This document shows, piece by piece, positions 1 through 5,274 of a stretch of 5,402 nt of DNA. The stretch's first letter is position 1. Every line of letters begins with the position of its first letter. The DNA comes from Flavobacteriaceae bacterium. GTDB lineage: Bacteria > Bacteroidota > Bacteroidia > Flavobacteriales > Flavobacteriaceae. A program made the translations under genes and the position numbers. The notes under the pieces were generated by a model. It had not been told where the DNA came from. It ran no database searches and was given only the letters and a program-made list of their open reading frames with translations. The DNA lies in NCBI GenBank assembly GCA_020347545.1, contig CP070731.1, forward strand, positions 460,474-465,875, given 5' to 3'.

Positions 1-236
1 TTGATGATCAGAACATACCAGGTGCCAACAGCGATTTGCAATGGAAGAAACAGGGTCCCGTAATAGCTGCCACCCATTGTCAGGAGTCGCAAATCATAAT
101 TTAATTGTACGAGCGGGTCATAAGCGCTGGCGAGTAAAAAAATAGCAAACCCCGATATAAGCAATTCAAGTTGCCAGCTTTCCTGTTGCAATATCTCTAA
201 CCACTTGGCAAATGATTTCTTGTTATTTTCCGGCAT
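1..236 (-). CDS. Unrecognised membrane protein, N-terminal part only
   Basis: An open frame runs from an ATG at 236-234 off the left edge without a stop, giving 78 residues that begin MPENNKKSFAKWLEILQQES. After a basic, amphipathic first 20 residues comes a hydrophobic stretch (about residues 24-38, LLISGFAIFLLASAY). A second hydrophobic stretch starts near residue 60 (YYGTLFLPLQIAVGTWYVLII) and is cut by the window end. This is a polytopic inner-membrane protein of unknown function. The ESWQLELLISGFAIF segment resembles the start of uncharacterised Bacteroidota membrane proteins as far as I recall, but no function can be given. It lies 64 bases downstream of the 107-residue membrane protein gene on the same strand and has a fair promoter of its own in that gap. 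Confidence 0.75.
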   Translation of the reverse strand, partial: MPENNKKSFAKWLEILQQESWQLELLISGFAIFLLASAYDPLVQLNYDLRLLTMGGSYYGTLFLPLQIAVGTWYVLII

Positions 237-260
237 AGTTGATTTTACAAATTGTCAGGT

Positions 261-292
261 CTAAGGTAAACAATTTGATCCTTTCCCTCAAA
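261..292 (-). promoter_or_regulatory. Candidate Bacteroidota promoter for the left-edge membrane gene
   Basis: Read on the minus strand, TTTG (292-289) is followed after 20 bases by TACCTTAG (268-261). This matches the TTG-N17-23-TAnnTTTG pattern with one mismatch in the -7 element. Transcription would start near 255, about 20 bases before the ATG at 236. Prediction by eye only. Confidence 0.4.
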
Positions 293-300
293 GTGCAGTA

Positions 301-624
301 TTAACTTCGTTTTTCACGCTTCGAAACAACAAGCCAGTAATAAATAATAATGGCATAAAATATTCCTCCAAAGCCCATTAAAATTGCAATGGCAGGTGTA
401 AACAACAGCAGAAGCGCAGCTGTAAAATAATACAGGCCCACGCCTTGCATACACTTTTTAAGTCTTCGTCTTTCAAGATCATCGGAAGGCCAGAGCGGCG
501 TTCCTCTAAATAGATTTTTATAGGCCGGATGAACAAATTTTTCAAATAGGATGGCAATCCATAAAATTAGGGTAATGATTACCAAAATAGTGCTTCCAAC
601 ATCGATAAGTAAGATCATGTTCAT
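301..624 (-). CDS. Small integral membrane protein, unknown function
   Basis: A 107-residue protein with three likely membrane helices: residues 4-28 (a long aliphatic run), about 62-82, and about 84-100. Helices two and three are separated only by a short FGG turn. The intervening loop (29-60) is polar, with the basic cluster ERRRLKKC at 51-58, and the protein ends in the basic tail SKREKRS, so both segments are probably cytoplasmic. Two ATG codons lie close together (624-622 and 618-616). The upstream one is used here, but the second is equally possible, and neither has a clear Shine-Dalgarno sequence, which is normal for this phylum. I do not recognise the family. The next gene downstream (236 to 1) also encodes a membrane protein, but a 64-base gap with its own candidate promoter makes a strict operon uncertain. 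Confidence 0.7.
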   Translation of the reverse strand: MNMILLIDVGSTILVIITLILWIAILFEKFVHPAYKNLFRGTPLWPSDDLERRRLKKCMQGVGLYYFTAALLLLFTPAIAILMGFGGIFYAIIIYYWLVVSKREKRS

Positions 625-691
625 GTAAAAAGGTTTGTAAACACATAAATTTGATATATAAAACTTTAAAAATCAAGCTTTAGTATAATTT

Positions 692-720
692 GAAATGTAA
701 AGTTCAAACCTTGGGGTCAA
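692..720 (-). promoter_or_regulatory. Weak candidate promoter for the 107-residue membrane protein
   Basis: On the minus strand TTG (720-718) is followed after 18 bases by TACATTTC (699-692), one base away from TAnnTTTG. It would give a leader of about 60 bases, which is long for this phylum. The region is very AT-rich, so a chance match is quite possible. Confidence 0.25.
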
Positions 721-784
721 TTCAGCTACCAAAAAGCCGAATTGTTGGAATTCAAATTTGCATTGATTAGAATCATATTTTTTG

Positions 785-828
785 ATGATCCTGATCATTT
801 ATTAAAAAAATATTGATTTATACATTTG
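785..828 (+). promoter_or_regulatory. Perfect TAnnTTTG element with an upstream dyad, facing the 855-889 hairpin
   Basis: TACATTTG at 821-828 matches the Bacteroidota -7 consensus exactly. No TTG lies at the usual 17-23 base spacing. Instead a perfect dyad, ATGATC-CT-GATCAT (785-798), ends 22 bases upstream, close to where the -33 element would be. No protein-coding frame follows on the plus strand. Transcription would start near 834 and meet the terminator hairpin within about 55 bases. See the candidate ncRNA at 834-890. Confidence 0.3.
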
Positions 829-833
829 AACAA

Positions 834-890
834 AATTACTTCACTTCCCCTCTTAAAAACCGGTTGCAGTTCGCTACAGCCGGTTTTTTA
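834..890 (+). ncRNA. Candidate very short RNA ending in a UUCG hairpin
   Basis: A perfect -7 element (821-828) would start a transcript near 834. That transcript would hold a CU-rich single-stranded tract (CACTTCCCCTCTT, 842-854) and then a long hairpin with a TTCG tetraloop (855-889), followed by the T-rich sequence 884-898. On this strand the hairpin plus T-run is a better intrinsic terminator than on the minus strand, yet no plus-strand gene precedes it. This is the main reason to suspect a small transcript. The simpler explanation is a bidirectional terminator serving the lipase gene, with a chance -7 match, so confidence is low. Confidence 0.2.
855..889. terminator. Strong hairpin terminator downstream of the GDSL lipoprotein gene
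   Basis: The arms AAAAACCGG (855-863) and CCGGTTTTT (880-888) pair perfectly. The stem continues inward through 864-869 and 874-879 with one wobble and one mismatch, closing on a TTCG loop (870-873). On the minus strand, downstream of the lipase stop at 906, the stem is followed by about five U residues. On the plus strand it is followed by a longer T-rich tail. It therefore most likely ends the minus-strand lipase transcript and can also work in the opposite direction. Confidence 0.8.
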
Positions 891-905
891 AATTTTTTCT
901 CAATT

Positions 906-1646
906 TTACGGTTCCAGTAATTCGAGTACTACCGGAACAATTTTTTCAACCCAAAGACTGTATTGATATCCGGAGGGATGCAGTGCATCTGAAGCAAGTG
1001 CCCCGTCTGAAGCGGCAAGAGTTCTTGAAATTTCAGTAACATCCACAAATGGAACGTTTTTTTCTTCACAGTATCCTCTTATAAAACCATTATAATTATT
1101 TATTTCTGTAGCTATTCCTTCAGGATTTGCTGATCCGTATCGCGTTACTCCATAATCAGGAATAGATACAACAAACACTCTTTGAGATTCACCAGACAGA
1201 TTCAAAGCAATATCAAGAAGCTCCCTGAATTCCTCTTGAAATTCTTCAAATAATCTTTTTTGGTACTGGTTATTTACCCCGATCAGCAATGATACCATGT
1301 CGTATTGATCCGGTTGCTTTTGATCGATGGCATAGAGAAGGGCAGAAGTGGTCCAGCCTGGTTGTGCAATAATATCAACTTTTTCCAAGGAGACAGATTC
1401 TTTAAGCAACCTATCCTTTAACTGATTTGGCCATCTCATTTCTTCTGAAACCCCATGGCCAATTGTGTAGGAATCTCCAAGTGCGAGAAAAGTAAACTTT
1501 TTTACTACGGGTGATTGATTTATGATATTATTGTTTGAAGCCGGAATGTCTGGCTGTAAATATTCCTTGGGAGAAGGCGAGTCATCAGAGCAAGACCATA
1601 ACAATGGAAAGAAAAAAATAACAACTATGCGAGTGAAATACTTCAT
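906..1646 (-). CDS. SGNH/GDSL-family hydrolase, predicted surface lipoprotein
   Basis: This 246-residue protein has the block motifs of the SGNH (GDSL) esterase/lipase superfamily in order. Block I is GDSYTIG at 57-63 with nucleophile Ser59. The block II glycine is Gly97 (QPGWTTSA). Block III is GVNN at 123-126 with oxyanion Asn125. Block V is DALH at 220-223, supplying Asp220 and His223. All catalytic residues are present and the length is normal for the family. The N-terminus is a lipoprotein signal peptide with lipobox LWSC at 16-19, so Cys19 should be lipidated. The mature start CSDDS resembles the lipoprotein export signal that sends Bacteroidota lipoproteins to the outer face of the outer membrane. 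Residues 20-49 form a Ser/Asn/Pro-rich linker. The substrate is not predictable: it could be a carboxyl ester, an acetylated sugar or a lipid. The gene lies 82 bases after the 225-residue protein gene and ends at a strong terminator. Confidence 0.92.
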   Translation of the reverse strand: MKYFTRIVVIFFFPLLWSCSDDSPSPKEYLQPDIPASNNNIINQSPVVKKFTFLALGDSYTIGHGVSEEMRWPNQLKDRLLKESVSLEKVDIIAQPGWTTSALLYAIDQKQPDQYDMVSLLIGVNNQYQKRLFEEFQEEFRELLDIALNLSGESQRVFVVSIPDYGVTRYGSANPEGIATEINNYNGFIRGYCEEKNVPFVDVTEISRTLAASDGALASDALHPSGYQYSLWVEKIVPVVLELLEP

Positions 1647-1675
1647 ATTAGTTTCGATGAAATAAATGATACGAC

Positions 1676-1702
1676 TAAAAGTATGGATCAGGAGGTCTGA
1701 TC
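1676..1702 (-). promoter_or_regulatory. Dyad and weak -7 element upstream of the GDSL lipoprotein gene
   Basis: A perfect inverted repeat, GATCAG-N5-CTGATC (1686-1702 on the plus strand), lies two bases upstream, in minus-strand terms, of TACTTTTA (1683-1676), a one-mismatch TAnnTTTG. No TTG is seen at the standard distance. The repeat could be an operator, a weak intergenic hairpin after the 225-residue gene, or chance. If the promoter is real, the lipase leader is about 25 bases. Confidence 0.3.
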
Positions 1703-1728
1703 ACTGGTAGGTATTACAAAAATACAAT

Positions 1729-2406
1729 TTATCTTTCATTTGGTCTAAAGGAAGACAGAAGTTCGTATTCTAAAGTAGAACCATGGATGGAATTTATCGT
1801 AAACTGGAGCCCTTCGCACTCATAAATAGTATCCTCTCTTAGTTGATAGTTGTAGTCCTTTTCGATTAAGACCTTTTCTAAGACCCCTGAAAGCAACTGA
1901 TACTTAAACTTTATTTCTTCTTCTTCTTTCCCCAAATAAGTCAATTTTTGAATATAGCAATCATTGCAGGATTGAAAGGTTTCTATGCGTTCTATCTTGT
2001 CTTGAATTTTATATTTCTTTTGCTTTGACATATCTCCTTCCGGAGTAATGAGAACCGAAATAACATCGAGTGAATCCTTCTTATTGATTCCTATTCCCCA
2101 GTATTTACCATCGATCAATCTGTCATTCGCATAATATAGGTCGTATCCCTTTTTAGCCCTGCGAAGCGGATATTTCATATCCTTTTTATGTTTGTATTTT
2201 GTAAAACCACTCTTCACCTCAAAATCTTCATTTATTTGAACCTGAATAGTTTTAGCCAAAAGTTTTGAAGCGGCAAATTCCTGATCGGGTCCTGCCGTCA
2301 TTTCCTTGTTCAGCTCCGAAGATACCAAAACCCTTTCCTGGGATTTGACAACGAAAGGCATTAAAAGCGTTAAAACACTGAATAAGGCAAAAGAGAGAAG
2401 TTTCAT
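1729..2406 (-). CDS. Secreted protein of unknown function, 225 residues
   Basis: The start is placed at the ATG at 2406-2404 because it opens a clean signal peptide, MKLLSFALFSVLTLLMPFVV, with probable cleavage after KSQ at about residue 23. Starting further upstream (2499) would bury this signal inside the protein and overlap the preceding gene by 77 bases. The mature part is polar, rich in Lys, Glu and Tyr, and looks like alternating beta strands. It has no lipobox and no transmembrane segment, so it is likely periplasmic or released. A CNDC pair (Cys147, Cys150) and Cys197 could form a disulfide or bind metal. An acidic run EEEEIKFKY lies at 161-169. I do not recognise a family. It starts 16 bases after the stop of the 143-residue membrane protein, so the two are probably co-transcribed and translated together. 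Confidence 0.8.
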   Translation of the reverse strand: MKLLSFALFSVLTLLMPFVVKSQERVLVSSELNKEMTAGPDQEFAASKLLAKTIQVQINEDFEVKSGFTKYKHKKDMKYPLRRAKKGYDLYYANDRLIDGKYWGIGINKKDSLDVISVLITPEGDMSKQKKYKIQDKIERIETFQSCNDCYIQKLTYLGKEEEEIKFKYQLLSGVLEKVLIEKDYNYQLREDTIYECEGLQFTINSIHGSTLEYELLSSFRPNER

Positions 2407-2422
2407 AAATTGATTTTTTAGG

Positions 2423-2854
2423 TCATAAACCTTTAAACTTTTGTTTCGAGAATTTTTGAGCAATTTTTCCTCCCAGCCATGCCATGGGAAGATAAGCAAA
2501 TGCGATATCGATTATAGTAAACCATACTGGGCCCGGAATTATATAATTGACCCAAATACCACCCAGCAAAAACAATAGTCCAATACCGATTGAATATTTC
2601 ATTTTATGACTCGAAGCTATCCATCCCGCTAACATTGCTCCGGAAAGCGTTCCGAGGGCATGCGCCAAAAACGGAAAAATAAAATATTTAAAATCGAGTG
2701 TAGGCATCACACGGGCCAAAGCGTCCATGTCATTCGGATCCAAATCTTTTATCGGAAACACAAGATGTCCGGCCTTAATGATCCCCATATTTATGATACT
2801 TCCGGCCAACCATCCAAAAAGAACGGCCAAAATGTTTCTCAGTATTGGATTCAT
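2423..2854 (-). CDS. Four-helix integral membrane protein, conserved Bacteroidota type, unknown function
   Basis: A 143-residue protein with four predicted helices: about 6-27, 58-80, 88-106 and 111-130. The loop between helices one and two (28-56) is acidic and polar (KDLDPNDMDALARVMP). Small-residue motifs inside the helices, such as HALGTLSGAMLAG (65-77) and LLGGIW (96-101), suggest tight helix packing. A basic tail, KIAQKFSKQKFKGL, ends the protein and is probably cytoplasmic. The IFPFLAHALGTL and YLPMAWLGGK segments resemble uncharacterised membrane proteins common in this phylum, recalled rather than searched. No catalytic or transport motif is visible. The gene is first in a likely operon with the secreted protein at 1729-2406, 16 bases downstream, and is divergent from the 35-residue peptide gene. 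Confidence 0.85.
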   Translation of the reverse strand: MNPILRNILAVLFGWLAGSIINMGIIKAGHLVFPIKDLDPNDMDALARVMPTLDFKYFIFPFLAHALGTLSGAMLAGWIASSHKMKYSIGIGLLFLLGGIWVNYIIPGPVWFTIIDIAFAYLPMAWLGGKIAQKFSKQKFKGL

Positions 2855-2908
2855 CTTATTTTGATTTTAGTATTTATCACCTTAAATTTAAACCGATTTT
2901 TGAAGATA

Positions 2909-2937
2909 TAAAATTATTCCTATATAAATATCCGCAA
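2909..2937 (-). promoter_or_regulatory. Candidate promoter for the membrane protein/secreted protein operon
   Basis: On the minus strand TTG (2937-2935) is followed after 18 bases by TAATTTTA (2916-2909), one mismatch from TAnnTTTG. Transcription would start near 2903, leaving a leader of about 48 bases before the ATG at 2854. The region is AT-rich, so confidence is moderate. Confidence 0.4.
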
Positions 2938-2946
2938 TGAAAAAGT

Positions 2947-2993
2947 ATTATGATTTAACTCATAATTCATTAAATATAAAATGGTTACCTTTG
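2947..2993 (+). promoter_or_regulatory. Perfect -7 element and -33-positioned dyad ahead of the 35-residue peptide gene
   Basis: TACCTTTG (2986-2993) matches TAnnTTTG exactly and would start transcription near 2999, only about 14 bases before the ATG at 3013. No TTG lies at the -33 position. A perfect dyad, ATTATGA-N6-TCATAAT (2947-2966), sits there instead, 19 bases upstream of the -7 element, where an activator or repressor could bind. The -7 match and its spacing to the start codon support the small gene as real. Confidence 0.45.
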
Positions 2994-3012
2994 ACATCTT
3001 AACAATCAACTA

Positions 3013-3120
3013 ATGAAAAATTTTTTAGAGTTAATTCTCGCCATGTGTCTTGCCTTTGTACTCATCATTTCACTCCCCCTCTTAATGATCCATGACACTA
3101 AGGTTATTATTGAATCATAA
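3013..3120 (+). CDS. Small single-pass membrane peptide, 35 residues
   Basis: An ATG at 3013 opens a 35-codon frame ending in TAA at 3118-3120. The product begins MKNFLELILAMCLAFVLIIS and has one strongly hydrophobic segment, about residues 7-26, with Pro22 inside it. A polar tail follows (HDTKVIIES, 27-35). The short charged N-terminus followed by a helix is typical of bacterial small membrane proteins that modulate a larger membrane complex. It could also be a cleaved signal-like peptide, although no signal peptidase site is obvious. A perfect -7 promoter element lies 20 bases upstream, which argues against a random frame. There is no Shine-Dalgarno sequence. No family is recognised. The aldo/keto reductase gene follows after 80 bases on the same strand but has its own candidate promoter. 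Confidence 0.5.
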   Translation: MKNFLELILAMCLAFVLIISLPLLMIHDTKVIIES

Positions 3121-3136
3121 ATCATAATCTACATTG

Positions 3137-3177
3137 AATCAAGACTTGATTGACTGCATTGAAAATTAGTATCTTTA
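3137..3177 (+). promoter_or_regulatory. Aldo/keto reductase promoter with overlapping operator-like dyad
   Basis: TATCTTTA (3170-3177) is one mismatch from TAnnTTTG. It is preceded by TTG at 3150-3152 (spacing 17) or at 3146-3148 (spacing 21). Both TTGs touch or lie inside the perfect dyad AATCAAG-A-CTTGATT (3137-3151), so a protein bound to the dyad would block or contact the -33 element. Transcription would start near 3183, about 18 bases before the TTG start codon of the reductase. Confidence 0.5.
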
Positions 3178-3200
3178 ACGGAACTAATAAATGAAGTAAT

Positions 3201-4157
3201 TTGAGTCATACCCAAATAGGACTTGGTTTGGCTGCCATCGGCAGACCTCAATATATCAATTTAAGGCAAGAAACGGACCCTGATAAATCCGAGGCTTTCT
3301 ACAGAAAAAGGGCTTTTACTATTTTAAGCTTTGCCTATGATCATGGAATTCGGCATTTTGATACGGCCCCCTCTTATGGAAAAGGGGAAGAATACCTGCA
3401 ACAATGGTATCGAAACAATCCTTTTAAAGATCTTTCATTAAGCACAAAATGGGGTTATACTTATGTGGCTAATTGGGATCTGGGCTATTCCAAACCGCAT
3501 GAAATCAAGGAACATTCAAAGAATAAGCTAAAAGAACAGTGGGAGGTTTCAAAGCATCTTTTGCCTGCTTTAAAAACCTATCAAATCCATTCCGCAACCT
3601 TTGAAAGCGGTGTATTGGAAAATAGGGAGGTGCTTCAGGAACTCAATAACATCAAGAATAAAACAGGATTAAAAATTGGGCTTTCCACCAGTGGGATTCA
3701 ACAAAACGAAATTTTGAAATATGCCTCTCAGATACGGATTGATGGTGAGCTGCTTTTTGAAAGTTTTCAGGTAACCTATAACCTTTTGGAATTAAGTACA
3801 CATGAGATGCTGACAGCACTTATCGAGAAGGGCAAAACAATTATTATCAAGGAAGCCCTGGCAAATGGAAGAGTTTTTAGAAATGAGGGGTACGGCCATT
3901 ATTCTGAATTGGTCACGTTGATGGAAAACCTGTCAGAGAAATACAAGGTTTCCGTTGATGCCATTGGATTGCGCTTTGTCATGGATCATCTGGAACCGGC
4001 TCTGGTCCTCAGCGGGGCATCGACCAAAATTCAATTGGAACAAAACTTAAAGGCTTTAAAATTCAAACTTCAACCGCAGGAGCTGGATCAGTTAAAACGA
4101 TACGCTGTAGACAGCGATTTCTATTGGAATGAAAGAAAAAACCTGGAGTGGAATTAA
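3201..4157 (+). CDS. Aldo/keto reductase family oxidoreductase
   Basis: A 318-residue NAD(P)H-dependent reductase of the aldo/keto reductase superfamily, predicted to be a cytoplasmic TIM barrel. The whole catalytic tetrad is visible: Asp54 and Tyr59 (HFDTAPSYG), Lys83 (STKWG) and His130 (YQIHS). Near the C-terminus, LSGASTKIQLEQNL (270-283) matches the segment that grips the cofactor phosphate. The length is normal. The substrate, an aldehyde, ketone or sugar, is not predictable. The start is the TTG at 3201, because no in-frame ATG lies upstream and MSHTQIGLGLAAIGRP is a plausible N-terminus for the family. Immediately upstream an out-of-frame ATGAAGTAA (3191-3199) encodes only Met-Lys before a stop. 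It may be a mini-ORF in the leader, or a sign that one base was gained in an original ATG-started N-terminus. The gene converges on the ERG24-like gene, with 34 bases between the stops. Confidence 0.9.
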   Translation: MSHTQIGLGLAAIGRPQYINLRQETDPDKSEAFYRKRAFTILSFAYDHGIRHFDTAPSYGKGEEYLQQWYRNNPFKDLSLSTKWGYTYVANWDLGYSKPHEIKEHSKNKLKEQWEVSKHLLPALKTYQIHSATFESGVLENREVLQELNNIKNKTGLKIGLSTSGIQQNEILKYASQIRIDGELLFESFQVTYNLLELSTHEMLTALIEKGKTIIIKEALANGRVFRNEGYGHYSELVTLMENLSEKYKVSVDAIGLRFVMDHLEPALVLSGASTKIQLEQNLKALKFKLQPQELDQLKRYAVDSDFYWNERKNLEWN

Positions 4158-4162
4158 CTCAC

Positions 4163-4189
4163 AGATTTCCTTTGTAACAGACGGAATCT
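4163..4189. terminator. Weak hairpin between the convergent genes
   Basis: AGATTTCC (4163-4170) can pair with GGAATCT (4183-4189) with a one-base bulge and a 12-base loop. It fills almost the whole 34-base gap between the aldo/keto reductase stop and the ERG24-like stop. There is no good U-run on either side, so it may be a weak bidirectional terminator or chance. Confidence 0.25.
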
Positions 4190-4191
4190 CT

Positions 4192-5274
4192 TTAGTACAG
4201 ATAAGGAATTATTCGGTATTTCACTTTTTGGGTATACTCCTGCCATAAGTTACCGTATTTCAGGGCACATCTTTTATCATCATCCATTTGTCTGGGGAAA
4301 AGCAAAGCTACATAATACAACGGATACAACCATACCCAAAGCACTTTCGGGTAACCAACGCTCAAGGCAATTGCAGTTCCCATTAGAATTTCACCCAAAT
4401 AATTAATATGCCTGCTGAGTCCCCAAAAACCATTGACCAGTAATGTCTTGTTTCCATCGGAAATGGATTTTGGTTTAATTCCCAGAAATGATTTTTCCGG
4501 AGCTGTTTTAAAGAAAAACTTTTGCATGTTGGCTCCGCGAGCTAGGCTCCATCCCAGTAAAAAAAGCAGGGAATAAAATACCAACAACCATAACGGGGTA
4601 TGCGGATCGGGTAATTCAGCGGTCGCCCAAATTGCAATCGAGTAGAAGTAAGGATAAAAGGTGAGGCAACCCCATCCTAATTTAAAACCTACACGTTCTG
4701 CAAAAATATCATAGGTATACAAATGTACTTTCTCAAAGCTCAAATAATCAAGAATGAAATATGTCAGCATGCTTCCGCAAAGGATCAGCCCTGGCGAAAT
4801 ACTGCCATAGGTTAAATAATGATACGCAATAAAGCTCAATATATTTAACTCAAGCATCACGGCCCCAATAAGGTATAACCACATTTTGGCATCTAATCTA
4901 CCGCCTTTAAGTTGCGGGTTTATCAGTCGGCCTAAATATAAATCTGACAACCAGGATTTACCCTTAGAAGGCGCTGACAATACGATCCAGAAAGAAAACA
5001 GCAACCCAAAAACAAAGGCACCTGCCAGGCTGTACCACCTCATGGAATAAAGCCAATCAAAGGGAACCCAGCCCAGATAACCCAAACCAAACCAAAGAAA
5101 AATAGTTGAGAACAAGACCAGCCTTCCATTTAGACGGTACCTTAAAAGACTTCCGGATTGTATGTCTTTTACATAGCCTGTTTCCCATTTTCCCGGGAGG
5201 TAATAATGTAAAACTGTAATGATCAAATAGATGATCCATGGTGAAAAGAAACCAAGTACTTGTTCTTGAGTCAT
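4192..5274 (-). CDS. ERG4/ERG24-family membrane reductase (sterol C14/C7-reductase-like)
   Basis: A 360-residue polytopic membrane protein, with about eight or nine helices, carrying the signatures of the ERG4/ERG24 family. In eukaryotes these enzymes use NADPH to reduce ring double bonds of sterols. Recognisable blocks in order are LLRYRLNG (43-50); DLYLGRLINP (111-120), equivalent to the family's G-x-E-L-N-P block; RGANMQKFFFK (246-256); WGLSRHINYLGE (284-295); and the C-terminal block DDDKRCALKYGNLW (331-344), ending KYRIIPYLY. The last three form the family's cofactor-binding half and are nearly canonical. In the 111-120 block the usual Glu is Leu117 and the Arg after the Pro is Gln121. 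The protein is shorter than eukaryotic members (roughly 430-475 residues). Its ATG overlaps the stop of the upstream short-chain dehydrogenase (ATGA), so the two are translationally coupled. The substrate is probably a sterol or other polycyclic or isoprenoid lipid, by inference. Confidence 0.88.
   Translation of the reverse strand: MTQEQVLGFFSPWIIYLIITVLHYYLPGKWETGYVKDIQSGSLLRYRLNGRLVLFSTIFLWFGLGYLGWVPFDWLYSMRWYSLAGAFVFGLLFSFWIVLSAPSKGKSWLSDLYLGRLINPQLKGGRLDAKMWLYLIGAVMLELNILSFIAYHYLTYGSISPGLILCGSMLTYFILDYLSFEKVHLYTYDIFAERVGFKLGWGCLTFYPYFYSIAIWATAELPDPHTPLWLLVFYSLLFLLGWSLARGANMQKFFFKTAPEKSFLGIKPKSISDGNKTLLVNGFWGLSRHINYLGEILMGTAIALSVGYPKVLWVWLYPLYYVALLFPRQMDDDKRCALKYGNLWQEYTQKVKYRIIPYLY

Noticed and set aside
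1686..1702. GATCAG-N5-CTGATC repeat as an intrinsic terminator for the secreted protein gene
   Set aside because: The stem has only six pairs and is not followed by a U-run on the minus strand, so it is listed only as a weak regulatory dyad.
2407..2499. Upstream extension of the secreted protein to a start at 2499
   Set aside because: It would overlap the preceding gene by 77 bases and place the signal peptide at residue 32. The ATG at 2406 is far better.
2660..2911. 83-codon plus-strand open frame
   Set aside because: It lies mostly antisense to the well-supported four-helix membrane protein gene and its product is a basic, low-information sequence, so it is a shadow frame.
3191..3199. ATG at 3191 as the start of the aldo/keto reductase
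   Set aside because: It is out of frame with the reductase and meets TAA after two codons, so the TTG at 3201 is used instead.
5057..5239. 60-codon minus-strand open frame
   Set aside because: It is wholly inside the ERG24-like gene in another frame, whose family motifs leave no doubt about the true frame.
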